A stretch of DNA of 12,009 bases from JAKACA01 sp050010115 (lineage in GTDB: Bacteria > Actinomycetota > Acidimicrobiia > Acidimicrobiales > Bog-793), in contig JBEKLQ010000122.1 of NCBI GenBank assembly GCA_050010115.1, forward strand, positions 1 through 12,009. The letters run 5' to 3'. The notes under the pieces are model-generated. The model ran no database searches, was not told the origin of the DNA, and was given only the letters and a program-made list of their open reading frames with translations. Below are positions 1 to 5,248 of the stretch, piece by piece. The translations under genes and the position numbers were made by a program. The stretch's first letter is position 1, and every line of letters starts with the position of its first letter.

Positions 1-383
1 AAAAGACTCGGGAACTGTTGAGGTAGCCGATCAACGGCCCGTTGATGCCGTCGCTCGCGAGGGCGATGGCACCTGCCCCCGTGTGCTCCTCCACCCACGC
101 CGCTCGGAGTGCGCCCTCCTTGGCGTAGAAGGCTCCCGACGTCGTGATGTATCCGACGAGCGGGCCGTTCGTGCCGTCGGTCGCCACCGAGATCGCCTTG
201 GCGCCGGTCTCCTCCTCGACAAAGTAGAGGCTCAGCTCACAACTTGCCCTCTCACCAGGAGGAACGCTGCCTGACTGCGTCCCCGCTCCCGGTGCCCGCG
301 TCACCCGGATGGACGACGACGGAGTCCACGAGTCGTACCGAAAGGCAGTTCACGAGGAGGGCGAGGGGCGGCGAAGACGCCAC
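1..383 (-). CDS. Repeat protein, partial (3' end outside window)
   Basis: This minus-strand frame is open from an in-frame stop at 390-392 to the left edge; the first possible start is the GTG at 383. The C-terminal part seen here holds two tandem units of about 42 residues. The first begins VEEETGAKAISVATDGTNGP and the second VEEHTGAGAIALASDGINGP; each continues as PL(V/I)GY(I/L), and the first unit then runs into GAFYAKEGAL. The W / EE-TGA / DG-NGP / GY / KEG pattern recalls the repeated blades of actinobacterial propeller-like or tectonin-like proteins, but I cannot name the family. The first 45 or so residues are low in recognisable signal and have no convincing ribosome binding site, so the true start is uncertain, and the gene may be 5'-truncated beside the islet end. 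The repeats are clearly coding; the function is unknown. Confidence 0.6.
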
Positions 384-417
384 TCGCCCTCAGTTTCGGG
401 GATAGGAAAGAGTCCCA

Positions 418-442
418 GGACCACTGCAGGTCGTCGTGGTCC
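418..442. other. Short inverted repeat next to the left att copy
   Basis: GGACCAC (418-424) and GTGGTCC (436-442) form a 7-bp stem with an 11-nt loop, followed by ATTTT on the plus strand. It could be a weak terminator or only a chance hairpin. No plus-strand gene ends just before it. Confidence 0.3.
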
Positions 443-461
443 ATTTTCGTTGTCTGCTCAC

Positions 462-496
462 GGGACTCGAACCCCTGACCTGCGCATTACGAGTGC
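462..496. repeat. Left copy of 35-bp tRNA-Thr segment (putative attL core)
   Basis: Identical over 35 bp to 4990-5024 inside the tRNA-Thr gene and in the same orientation. It covers the anticodon loop, variable loop and most of the T arm (tRNA positions about 29-63). The sequence diverges on both sides, so this is a remnant and not a tRNA gene. Confidence 0.85.
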
Positions 497-522
497 ATTC
501 GGAATCATCCTCGCTCGTCCCG

Positions 523-609
523 ACGCGTCCGGGTCCGTCCAGAAAACGGGGTCTCACCAGGACTTGTTCGGACTACCGGCTGGACACATCCGGACGGACC
601 GGGACGCGT
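523..609. repeat. Inverted repeat between core and arm sites
   Basis: ACGCGTCCGGGTCCGTCC (523-540) is matched by its reverse complement at 592-609 with one mismatch in 18. It fills much of the space between the left att core and the tandem arm repeats. It may be a binding site for an accessory recombination protein, or the residue of an older rearrangement. Confidence 0.5.
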
Positions 610-1520
610 TTGGATGCAAAATGTTGGGTGAATGTTGGGTGAAATAGGCGCTGCGCTGCCAATTGATTCAGCCGACTGCTCGAGCGATGAACTCGTTCGC
701 CCAAGCGACGGCATCGGTAACGTTGTCGATCTACACCGAGACCGTCGGCGGCCTCGGTGTAGATCGTGTCCCACCCTTCATAGGCGACGACTGTCGGCGG
801 CCACGACTGACTGCGGCGGGCCGCGAGCCGTCGCGAGGTCGCACCGACGGCGCGCATGTCGATCGTCTCCTCGAGTGCGAGGATCTGAAGGTCGACCAGA
901 TCGTGAGCGCGCTCGTTGCCTCCGGTCTTCGCGTTGATCGAGGTGCAGGCGTGGAGCTTCTGGGCGATCTGGTGGTCGATCGCGAGCACTGGGATCGGGT
1001 TCGGGGTCGCAAGTCCGAGGACGTCGAACAGCTCGACGATGTCGTCGGCTATGCGCAGTTCCGGCTCGTTCGTGCTGTCGATCTCGTCGTGGCTGAGCTC
1101 GAACCGCACTGTGAGCCAGTGCCGACCCCTGTATGCGAGCCGGATGAGGAAGGGCAGCATCACGTAGTCCTCCGGCACGCCAGTCGGTTGCGGGGCTTCG
1201 AGCTGCTCAACCGTGCCAGTGAAGCCGCCCCACCCAGTAGCGAGCCGATGGGCGAGCTCGTCCAGGTAGTCGTCAAGGGTGACGCTTCCCAACCGAGCGA
1301 CGTCGAGGTCGGGTGTGAAGCGGCTGGCAGCCTCACCGACGCGAAGCTTCATGGCCGTGCCGCCCTTGACGACACCAGGCGGCAGGATCTGGCCGACGAC
1401 GGCGTTCGCCAGGGCGCGCTGGATGCGCCGCACCGGTCGGCCCCGCTCCCGCGCGAGGTTGTCAATCCGGACATCAAGCGACCGCAAGTTCGACGGCGGA
1501 TCCTCCCGCTTCCCGCTCAC
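573..1520 (-). CDS. AbiEii/AbiGii-type nucleotidyltransferase toxin, 3' end frameshifted
   Basis: Toxin of a type IV (AbiE) toxin-antitoxin pair, a cytoplasmic nucleotidyltransferase whose family members block growth and can cause abortive phage infection. Residues 53-73 hold the GGT...DLD metal-binding nucleotidyltransferase motif. Further motifs are QIAQKLHA (184-191, conserved Lys 188) and RAHDLVDL (204-211). The GTG start at 1520 overlaps the antitoxin stop (GTGA), so the two are translationally coupled. The C-terminus is wrong as read: after codon 264 (about 729) the frame becomes Arg-rich and runs through the arm repeats to a stop at 573. In the +1 frame a sensible ending, IDNVTDAVAWANEFIARAVG, stops at 668-670, giving about 284 residues, normal for the family. 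A 1- or 2-nt indel therefore lies at the edge of a 40-nt palindrome. The catalytic core is intact, so the toxin may still work; a sequencing error is possible. Confidence 0.85.
   Translation of the reverse strand: MSGKREDPPSNLRSLDVRIDNLARERGRPVRRIQRALANAVVGQILPPGVVKGGTAMKLRVGEAASRFTPDLDVARLGSVTLDDYLDELAHRLATGWGGFTGTVEQLEAPQPTGVPEDYVMLPFLIRLAYRGRHWLTVRFELSHDEIDSTNEPELRIADDIVELFDVLGLATPNPIPVLAIDHQIAQKLHACTSINAKTGGNERAHDLVDLQILALEETIDMRAVGATSRRLAARRSQSWPPTVVAYEGWDTIYTEAADGLGVDRQRYRCRRLGERVHRSSSRLNQLAAQRLFHPTFTQHFASKRVPVRPDVSSR
621..642. repeat. Tandem 11-bp repeat, putative integrase arm sites (left)
   Basis: Two perfect head-to-tail copies of ATGTTGGGTGA (621-631, 632-642). The pair at the other end of the islet has the related form A-GT-GGG at the same positions of the repeat. 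In tyrosine-recombinase attP regions the arm-type sites are often such paired direct repeats about 100-150 bp from the core. Confidence 0.55.
727..766. repeat. 40-nt near-perfect palindrome in the toxin gene
   Basis: CGATCTACACCGAG (727-740) and its exact reverse complement (753-766) flank 12 nt. On the minus strand these can add four more pairs (GCCG/CGGT, one of them G-T) around a 4-nt loop. It lies in the coding strand exactly where the AbiEii reading frame breaks. Confidence 0.8.
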
Positions 1521-2068
1521 GCTGCGGATCCAAGTGCGGCGAGGACCCGGTCGGCCTCGCCCTTGCGGATCAGGCCACGGCGGGTCGCTTCGCGAGCGGC
1601 AGCAACTAGGCGTTCACCCATGACGAGGCTGCGGCAGTCGAGCAGCGCCCGAGCCACGGTCGTAGACGGGATGCCCTCGTAGACGGTGAGCTCGTGCGGG
1701 TCGACCCGCCGCTGGATGATCTCGATGTACTTGGGCAGGCGCCGTCGTGCCCGCTTCGGCGTGCCGACCCGGATGTGGAGGGGGTTCACCAGTCCCAAGT
1801 CGTGGAGGGCGAGTACGGCGTCGTGCGTCAGATACGCCTCCGACCCGACGCGCAGGACCGCCTCCATGAACTGATCCCGGCCGCTGCGGGGCACGTCGTC
1901 GAACCGGTAGAGGCCGTAGGCGACGTGCTCGAGCCCGCCCCGCTGGGCGATCTTGCGCAGCTCGACCGCGGGCACCGCGAGATCCTCGGCATCGCGAATC
2001 GTGACGTAGCCGTAGTTGTCGAGCGCCCGATCGTGGAGCCGTCGGCGGTACGTGTCTGCTAGGACCAT
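1517..2068 (-). CDS. AbiEi-type antitoxin / transcriptional repressor
   Basis: Antitoxin of the AbiE type IV pair, 183 aa. The N-terminal part (residues 18-55, DNYGYVTIRDAEDLAVPAVE through YGLYRF) is the winged-helix domain of the AbiEi family, which binds inverted repeats in its own promoter. The C-terminal half (from about 75, with YLTHDAVLALHDLG and VYEGIPSTTVARALLDC) is the antitoxin domain typical of the family. I chose the ATG at 2068 because GGAAAGGAG sits about 6 nt upstream. The longer frame from 2134 would begin inside a palindromic operator and has no such site. The stop overlaps the GTG start of the toxin gene. Two operator-like palindromes upstream fit negative autoregulation. 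Confidence 0.88.
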   Translation of the reverse strand: MVLADTYRRRLHDRALDNYGYVTIRDAEDLAVPAVELRKIAQRGGLEHVAYGLYRFDDVPRSGRDQFMEAVLRVGSEAYLTHDAVLALHDLGLVNPLHIRVGTPKRARRRLPKYIEIIQRRVDPHELTVYEGIPSTTVARALLDCRSLVMGERLVAAAREATRRGLIRKGEADRVLAALGSAA

Positions 2069-2089
2069 CGAGCACTCCTTTCCTGGCAC

Positions 2090-2113
2090 GATCGTACCGA
2101 AAACAGTACGATC
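2090..2113. promoter_or_regulatory. Operator 1 of the AbiE operon
   Basis: Imperfect palindrome GATCGTAC...GTACGATC. On the minus strand its 18-bp centre (2093-2110) reads CGTACTGTTTTCGGTACG, which matches operator 2 at 16 of 18 positions. It lies 22 nt upstream of the antitoxin start and contains TACTGT, a possible -10. Likely bound by AbiEi itself (inference from the family). Confidence 0.7.
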
Positions 2114-2132
2114 TTGCCACTTACCGTCCGGC

Positions 2133-2160
2133 ATAACCGTACTGTAAACAGTACGGTTAT
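2133..2160. promoter_or_regulatory. Operator 2 of the AbiE operon
   Basis: Perfect 28-bp palindrome: 13-bp arms starting ATAACCGTACTGT around a 2-bp centre. The core at 2138-2155 is shared with operator 1, start-to-start distance 45 bp, so both sites face a similar side of the helix if bound together. Paired inverted repeats are the known operator layout for AbiEi repressors. Confidence 0.8.
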
Positions 2161-2478
2161 GACATGGAGCGGCTTAACCTTCTGTTCGATCGGTTAGTGC
2201 TGGGGAGTGGAACGGATCCTGCGTTCTCGGCTTGGGAAGGGGAGAATGCACGGTGCGGCGACCTGCATTCTTGCGTGTCAGCCCAGGTCGTGGACCCTTT
2301 GGAAGAAGAGATGACTGGGCGCGACCGTCTTTGACCAGGTTTGACCGCCCGTTGTGGCACGACTGTGGCACGGCGGCTCAGCGTCGGGCTCGGCTCTAGG
2401 CGCGCTTTCTGGCTCGGCCTGAGCGAGCTTCAAGGTCCCGACAAAGGAGGCCACTTCGACGATCCAGCGTCCAGTTCG
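2161..2478. other. Gene-free stretch between the AbiE operon and the nucleotidyltransferase
   Basis: No supported gene. It holds two small tandem repeat pairs: TTTGACC at 2330-2336 and 2340-2346, and TGTGGCAC at 2353 and 2364. No tRNA fragment was found near them. Confidence 0.6.
2353..2374. repeat. Tandem 11-bp repeat TGTGGCACG(A/G)C
   Basis: TGTGGCACGAC (2353-2363) is followed directly by TGTGGCACGGC (2364-2374), one mismatch. Its period and form are like those of the arm-type repeats at both islet ends, but the sequence differs. It may be an arm site left by another integrated element. Confidence 0.45.
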
Positions 2479-3009
2479 TCACCGTTCGCAAGCCTCTCGG
2501 ATGGCGTGCAGCTCGGGCAAGGCTTCACGGTCTTTCGGTCTATCCGCTCGCTCCTTCGCCCTGATGATGTCGTCCAGGCTGGCGGCCCGGATCACGACGG
2601 ACTCTCCCCTGAGCGTCGTTGCTCGCTCCGCCAACTCCGCATAGGGCACGAGTCGGCCATCGGTACTTTCGAGACCGGCCAGCACGTCGAATGGGCCAGC
2701 GTCGGTCATCCAGGTTGACATGCCGGCCATGTCCAGGGACGTGGCGTCAATTTGGACCGGAAGCCTTCGGGCCTCCGCGTCGGACATCCCGGCTACACGC
2801 AGCCGCGCGTTCAACTCCCGCAGAGCGCTCGCCAGCCGGACGAGGTTGGCCCGATCGCGGCTAACCACACAGTCCGCGTCCTCGGTCGGGCGCTCGGCAC
2901 CATAAGCCACGGCCGCGGCGCCCCCGACAATGAGGTACTCAACCTGGTGACGGTCCAGCACCTCGATCAAGCGGGGAAGGTCGTAGGGAGGACCGTCAGG
3001 GTCAGGCAT
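2479..3009 (-). CDS. MNT-like nucleotidyltransferase
   Basis: A 176-aa protein with a single nucleotidyltransferase-fold domain. VEYLIVGGAAAVAYG (residues 23-37) carries the GG motif, and RPTEDADCVV (40-49) gives the D-x-D pair (Asp 44 and 46) expected to bind metal. The end, SLDDIIRAKERADRPKD...LPEL, is typical of the small stand-alone nucleotidyltransferases found beside toxin-antitoxin modules. The ATG at 3009 overlaps the previous gene's stop by 8 nt (ATGCCTGA), so the two are coupled. A longer frame to 3099 lies inside the upstream gene and is rejected. Likely role: the enzymatic partner of a two-gene module, either toxin or a modifier of one; the substrate is not known from sequence. 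Confidence 0.8.
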   Translation of the reverse strand: MPDPDGPPYDLPRLIEVLDRHQVEYLIVGGAAAVAYGAERPTEDADCVVSRDRANLVRLASALRELNARLRVAGMSDAEARRLPVQIDATSLDMAGMSTWMTDAGPFDVLAGLESTDGRLVPYAELAERATTLRGESVVIRAASLDDIIRAKERADRPKDREALPELHAIREACER

Positions 3010-3193
3010 CGACGCCCGCAGCAGCCTCCTCGGCGCGCTTGACCTCGACCTCTGCCACCCACTCCAATACCGCCTCTCGCGAGTCCAGACGCCGCCCATC
3101 CCACAAGATGGTGACGTCGTCGGCCGTAGGTGGCGCAGCGTGACTCATGCGCTCGAACCACTCCTCCGCGGTCATAACGGGCTGCGCAGTCAT
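3002..3193 (-). CDS. Small acidic protein coupled to the nucleotidyltransferase
   Basis: A 63-aa protein, unnamed, starting MTAQPVMTAEEWFERMS. A middle part, DDVTILWDGRRLDSREAVLE, looks like a short beta strand, a turn around DGRRLD and a helix. The end is a charged helix (VAEVEVKRAEEAAAG). No DNA-binding motif is evident. It precedes and overlaps the nucleotidyltransferase gene, the place usually taken by an antitoxin or partner protein. I chose the ATG at 3193 because TATTTT lies 6 nt before it with no ribosome binding site, the layout of a leaderless actinobacterial gene. ATG 3175 is an alternative; the TTG at 3238 is unlikely. Confidence 0.65.
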   Translation of the reverse strand: MTAQPVMTAEEWFERMSHAAPPTADDVTILWDGRRLDSREAVLEWVAEVEVKRAEEAAAGVDA

Positions 3194-3199
3194 ACGTCC

Positions 3200-3205
3200 A
3201 AAATA
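3200..3205 (-). promoter_or_regulatory. Putative -10 box (leaderless) of the small-protein/nucleotidyltransferase pair
   Basis: On the minus strand TATTTT, then 6 nt, then ATG, so transcription would start at or next to the A of the start codon. No good -35 is seen. An 8-bp inverted repeat lies just upstream. Confidence 0.45.
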
Positions 3206-3212
3206 GCGCTGG

Positions 3213-3240
3213 GCTTGGGCGGCCTGTTCGTGGCCCAAGC
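3213..3240. promoter_or_regulatory. Inverted repeat upstream of the small-protein promoter
   Basis: GCTTGGGC (3213-3220) and GCCCAAGC (3233-3240), perfect 8-bp arms 12 nt apart, starting 8 bp upstream of the putative -10. Its place suits an operator for autoregulation of the two-gene module, but the repeat is short. Confidence 0.35.
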
Positions 3241-3348
3241 TCCGATCGTAAGGGATACGCCTCGATCGCCCTGTACGGAGCGCGAGCTGCGCTGCGTGGG
3301 TGAGTCCTGGTCGTCGCAGGGACCGATCTGAGAACAGGACTTTTCGGT

Positions 3349-3388
3349 GGAGGCGAAGGGACTTGAACCCTCGAACCTCTTGACTGCC
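3349..3388 (-). repeat. 3'-half remnant of a second, different tRNA gene
   Basis: Read on the minus strand it gives a T arm (GAGGG TTCAAGT CCCTT, 3356-3372) followed by the acceptor strand CGCCTCC and A. This is the end of a tRNA whose 5' strand would be GGAGGCG. No such 5' half follows on the right; homology to a tRNA seems to end near the anticodon region. This is the usual shape of a displaced att half. The isotype cannot be told. Confidence 0.6.
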
Positions 3389-3495
3389 AGAGACTTCCGA
3401 CCGGTTCGGAGCAATCCAGCGAAGGTCGCAAAGTCCTTATGACCAGGGCGCTTTCTCCGGGGCCGTTCGGAGTCGTTCAGCTCGGTCCGATCCCG

Positions 3496-3515
3496 TGGCT
3501 ACAAGTTTGGCTACA
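3496..3515. repeat. Tandem repeat TGGCTACA, 12-bp period
   Basis: TGGCTACA at 3496-3503 and again at 3508-3515, about 108 bp to the right of the tRNA remnant. The core-to-arm distance and period resemble the left islet end (462-642), so this may be the arm pair of another att site. Confidence 0.45.
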
Positions 3516-3566
3516 GAGATATGACCCTATAGTGACAGTTTTACGCCATCACATTTGAAATCGGAG

Positions 3567-3641
3567 GTGACCGAGGTGGCTGCCAGGCGAGCGCTCATGC
3601 TGTCTCGGCTAAAGCGAGCGGCCCGTGCTGTCGATGACTGA
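3567..3641 (+). CDS. Possible 24-codon leader or remnant ORF
   Basis: GTG at 3567, or GTG at 3576 with GGAGG 8 nt before it, encodes a short Arg/Ala-rich helix (VAARRALMLSRLKRAARAVD) and stops at 3639-3641, 23 nt before the NERD gene. It could be a translated leader, the head of a decayed gene, or chance. Only the ribosome binding site and composition support it. Confidence 0.2.
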   Translation: MTEVAARRALMLSRLKRAARAVDD

Positions 3642-3664
3642 TCGAGAGCCATCCAGGGGGCACG

Positions 3665-4588
3665 GTGCCAGCAGCAGACGACTTCGAGACCAACACGCCC
3701 GGGGCTCCAAGCGTCACCGTCAAGATCATGCGGCTCCGCTACGCAGGAATCTGCTCGAAGTGTGGCTTGGCGCTCCCGAAGGGCGGAAAAGCAGAATGGA
3801 CCAAGGCAACACGAACTGTTACCTGCCTCGCATGCGTGGGTGCAGGTCAGCTCAGGGCGGATGAGGACGTTGAAGACGGTCCGTATGCTCCCGTCGGGCC
3901 GAGCACGACGGCGCCTCCACATCCTCACCCTGGTGATGCCGGTGGTTCAGCGCGCCGCGAGTACGAGCGGCGCCACCAGCGGCGCGAGGAACGAATCGAC
4001 GCGAAGTGGGGCCGGCTTGCCCCGGTCGTCAAGTTCCTCGCGGACGACCCGCAGTCGACGACAGCCTGGGCGAAGGGTTCCGACGGTGAACGACGTCTTG
4101 CCGCTCACCTTCAGCGCGTTCTTGGTGAACGCGCGGTGCTCCTCCATGACCGAAAGGTGCCAAAGACTCGGGGGAACATCGATCACCTGGCGATCGCGGC
4201 GTCCGGCGTGTGGGTGATAGACGCCAAGAACTACCAGGGCAAGGTCGAGCGTCGAGATGTCGGTGGATGGTTCAGCACCGACTTCCGGCTCTATGTCGGT
4301 GGACGTAACCGAACGCGGCTCGTCGAAGGACTGGACTGGCAGATCAGGGCCGTCGAGTCCGCTCTCCGTGACACGGACGTTCCAGTCAACGCCGCATTGT
4401 GCTTCACGGACGCGACCTGGAAGCTGTTTGCAAAGCCGTTTCAGATCGGCGAGTTCTGGGTAACGTGGGCAAACTGCCTCGCCGACTTGATAGCTGCGCC
4501 GGGTCCGCTCGAGAGAAGTGACGTCGTGAGGATCGCGACGGAGCTCAGTGAGGCATTGCGACCAGCGGTCCCGTCCGCACCGCCTTGA
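3665..4588 (+). CDS. NERD-domain nuclease-like protein with N-terminal zinc ribbon
   Basis: A 307-aa predicted cytoplasmic DNA-processing protein. Residues 30-57 hold two CxxC pairs (Cys 30/33 and 54/57), a zinc ribbon of the kind often found in front of actinobacterial NERD domains. A Pro-rich then Arg/Glu-rich linker covers about 75-115. The NERD domain starts near 137: GSDGERRLAAHL (Glu 142), GNIDHLAIA (Asp 173) and VWVIDAKNYQGKVE (Asp 186 and Lys 188). This is the E...D...DxK pattern of the endonuclease fold, so the catalytic set looks complete. The GTG start at 3665 follows an AGGGGG site; ATG 3728 is the alternative. NERD proteins are tied to DNA processing and are common on mobile DNA, but the exact substrate is unknown. 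It is the only plus-strand cargo gene of the islet. Confidence 0.8.
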   Translation: MPAADDFETNTPGAPSVTVKIMRLRYAGICSKCGLALPKGGKAEWTKATRTVTCLACVGAGQLRADEDVEDGPYAPVGPSTTAPPHPHPGDAGGSARREYERRHQRREERIDAKWGRLAPVVKFLADDPQSTTAWAKGSDGERRLAAHLQRVLGERAVLLHDRKVPKTRGNIDHLAIAASGVWVIDAKNYQGKVERRDVGGWFSTDFRLYVGGRNRTRLVEGLDWQIRAVESALRDTDVPVNAALCFTDATWKLFAKPFQIGEFWVTWANCLADLIAAPGPLERSDVVRIATELSEALRPAVPSAPP

Positions 4589-4979
4589 GGCTCGCACCGG
4601 CACAGGAGTTCGGCCAGGGAAGATCATGGATCTCGACGCCGGGCGTGTGTACCGTCGGGCGCGAGGGCGACCGCGCCAATGAACGCTCAGGACAGGGCCG
4701 GGTTATGAGACCTCTCCGAGGCTTCTGCGGGCTCGGCGACGGTCGGCGCGTGTGGGCGGAATTGGTCCTCCTAACTGGAGTTTCCTCGGAGATACGCGCG
4801 CCAACACGAACGCGCCATGAGACGCTCGCCACGTCAAAGTAGGGAAAAAGTAGGGATGTCCTTCTGCACGGAGTGCGTCGATCGACCTTCGGGTTCTGCC
4901 CCGACGGTCGCTTGGTGAGGGTGCGTCTGGCCTAGGGTGTGCGCCTGCTCGGACAGGTCATCTACCAGGACTTATACGG
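4589..4979. other. Gene-free right end of the islet
   Basis: No supported gene; short ATG frames here lack ribosome binding sites and coding character. The stretch ends with the GTAGGG tandem repeat pair and 122 bp leading to the tRNA-Thr 3' end. Confidence 0.6.
4837..4858. repeat. Tandem 11-bp repeat, putative integrase arm sites (right)
   Basis: AAGTAGGGAAA (4837-4847) followed by AAGTAGGGATG (4848-4858). It agrees with the left pair ATGTTGGGTGA at 7 of 11 positions in the same orientation, and lies 131 bp from the tRNA copy of the core. Confidence 0.55.
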
Positions 4980-5052
4980 AGCCCGAGAGGGGACTCGAAC
5001 CCCTGACCTGCGCATTACGAGTGCGCTGCTCTACCGGCTGAGCTACCCGGGC
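4980..5052 (-). tRNA. tRNA-Thr (anticodon CGT)
   Basis: All arms fold. The acceptor pairs GCCCGGG with CTCGGGC (one G-T). The D stem is GCTC/GAGC, the anticodon stem GCGCA/TGCGC around loop CTCGTAA, and the T arm AGGGG-TTCGAGT-CCCCT. The anticodon CGT reads ACG (Thr). With the discriminator T at 4980 the length is 73 nt; CCA is not encoded. The gene is intact and also serves as the right boundary of the islet: an element inserted here extends from the 3' end, to the left, and leaves the tRNA whole. Confidence 0.95.
4990..5024. repeat. Right copy of 35-bp segment inside tRNA-Thr (putative attR core)
   Basis: Covers tRNA positions about 29-63. Identical to 462-496; see the islet entry. Confidence 0.85.
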
Positions 5053-5248
5053 TGGGACCTGCCGACTGATCATTTGGCTCCACTTCGCCGAGATCTGCCG
5101 ACCCGTCAGCCCATGATCGTAGGCGATCTGCCAGGTGCGCTCGGCACGGCGGCACGACCCTTTGCGCGGCAGCGCCACGGCCGGTCAGAATGTCAGCGCC
5201 CAGCTCCGTCCGGGCGAGCGAGGGGGACGCGACCATGGAGAACCCAGA

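Larger units (their letters stand above)
3194..3664. other. Intergenic region with tRNA remnant and tandem repeats
   Basis: Besides the promoter elements on the left, it contains a tRNA 3'-half remnant (3349-3388), a TGGCTACA repeat pair (3496-3515), a TATAGT sequence at 3528-3533 that could be a plus-strand -10 for the NERD gene, and a possible 24-codon reading frame at 3567-3641. Nothing else is recognised. Confidence 0.5.
462..5024. mobile_element. Putative integrated islet bounded by tRNA-Thr repeats, no integrase
   Basis: The span is bounded by 35-bp direct repeats, one of them inside the intact tRNA-Thr gene. Each end carries a tandem 11-bp repeat pair on its inner side at similar distance (124 bp left, 131 bp right), as expected for core and arm sites of a tyrosine-recombinase attL/attR. 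All cargo genes are of accessory or defence type: AbiEi/AbiEii, a nucleotidyltransferase pair and a NERD protein. No integrase, relaxase, replication or phage gene is visible, so the element would have to be moved by a recombinase in trans or be a deleted remnant. A weakness is that the left repeat stops 10 nt short of the tRNA 3' end (tRNA positions 29-63 only). What is seen is the repeats and spacing; integration is inference. Confidence 0.6.

Noticed and set aside
418..442. Terminator for a plus-strand gene
   Set aside because: The stem is only 7 bp with an 11-nt loop, and no plus-strand gene ends here; kept only as an inverted repeat.
663..1682. Long plus-strand reading frame opposite the AbiE genes
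   Set aside because: High-GC shadow of the minus-strand AbiEii/AbiEi genes; no family motifs or ribosome binding site.
2069..2134. N-terminal extension of AbiEi from ATG 2134
   Set aside because: The codons lie in the operators, and a strong ribosome binding site precedes ATG 2068.
2967..3431. Minus-strand frame with SRGSRVQVPSPPP
   Set aside because: Translated tRNA remnant and a shadow of the small-protein gene.
4972..5178. Minus-strand frame with VAQPVEQRTRNAQVRGSSPL
   Set aside because: This is the translated tRNA-Thr gene, a well-known false protein pattern.
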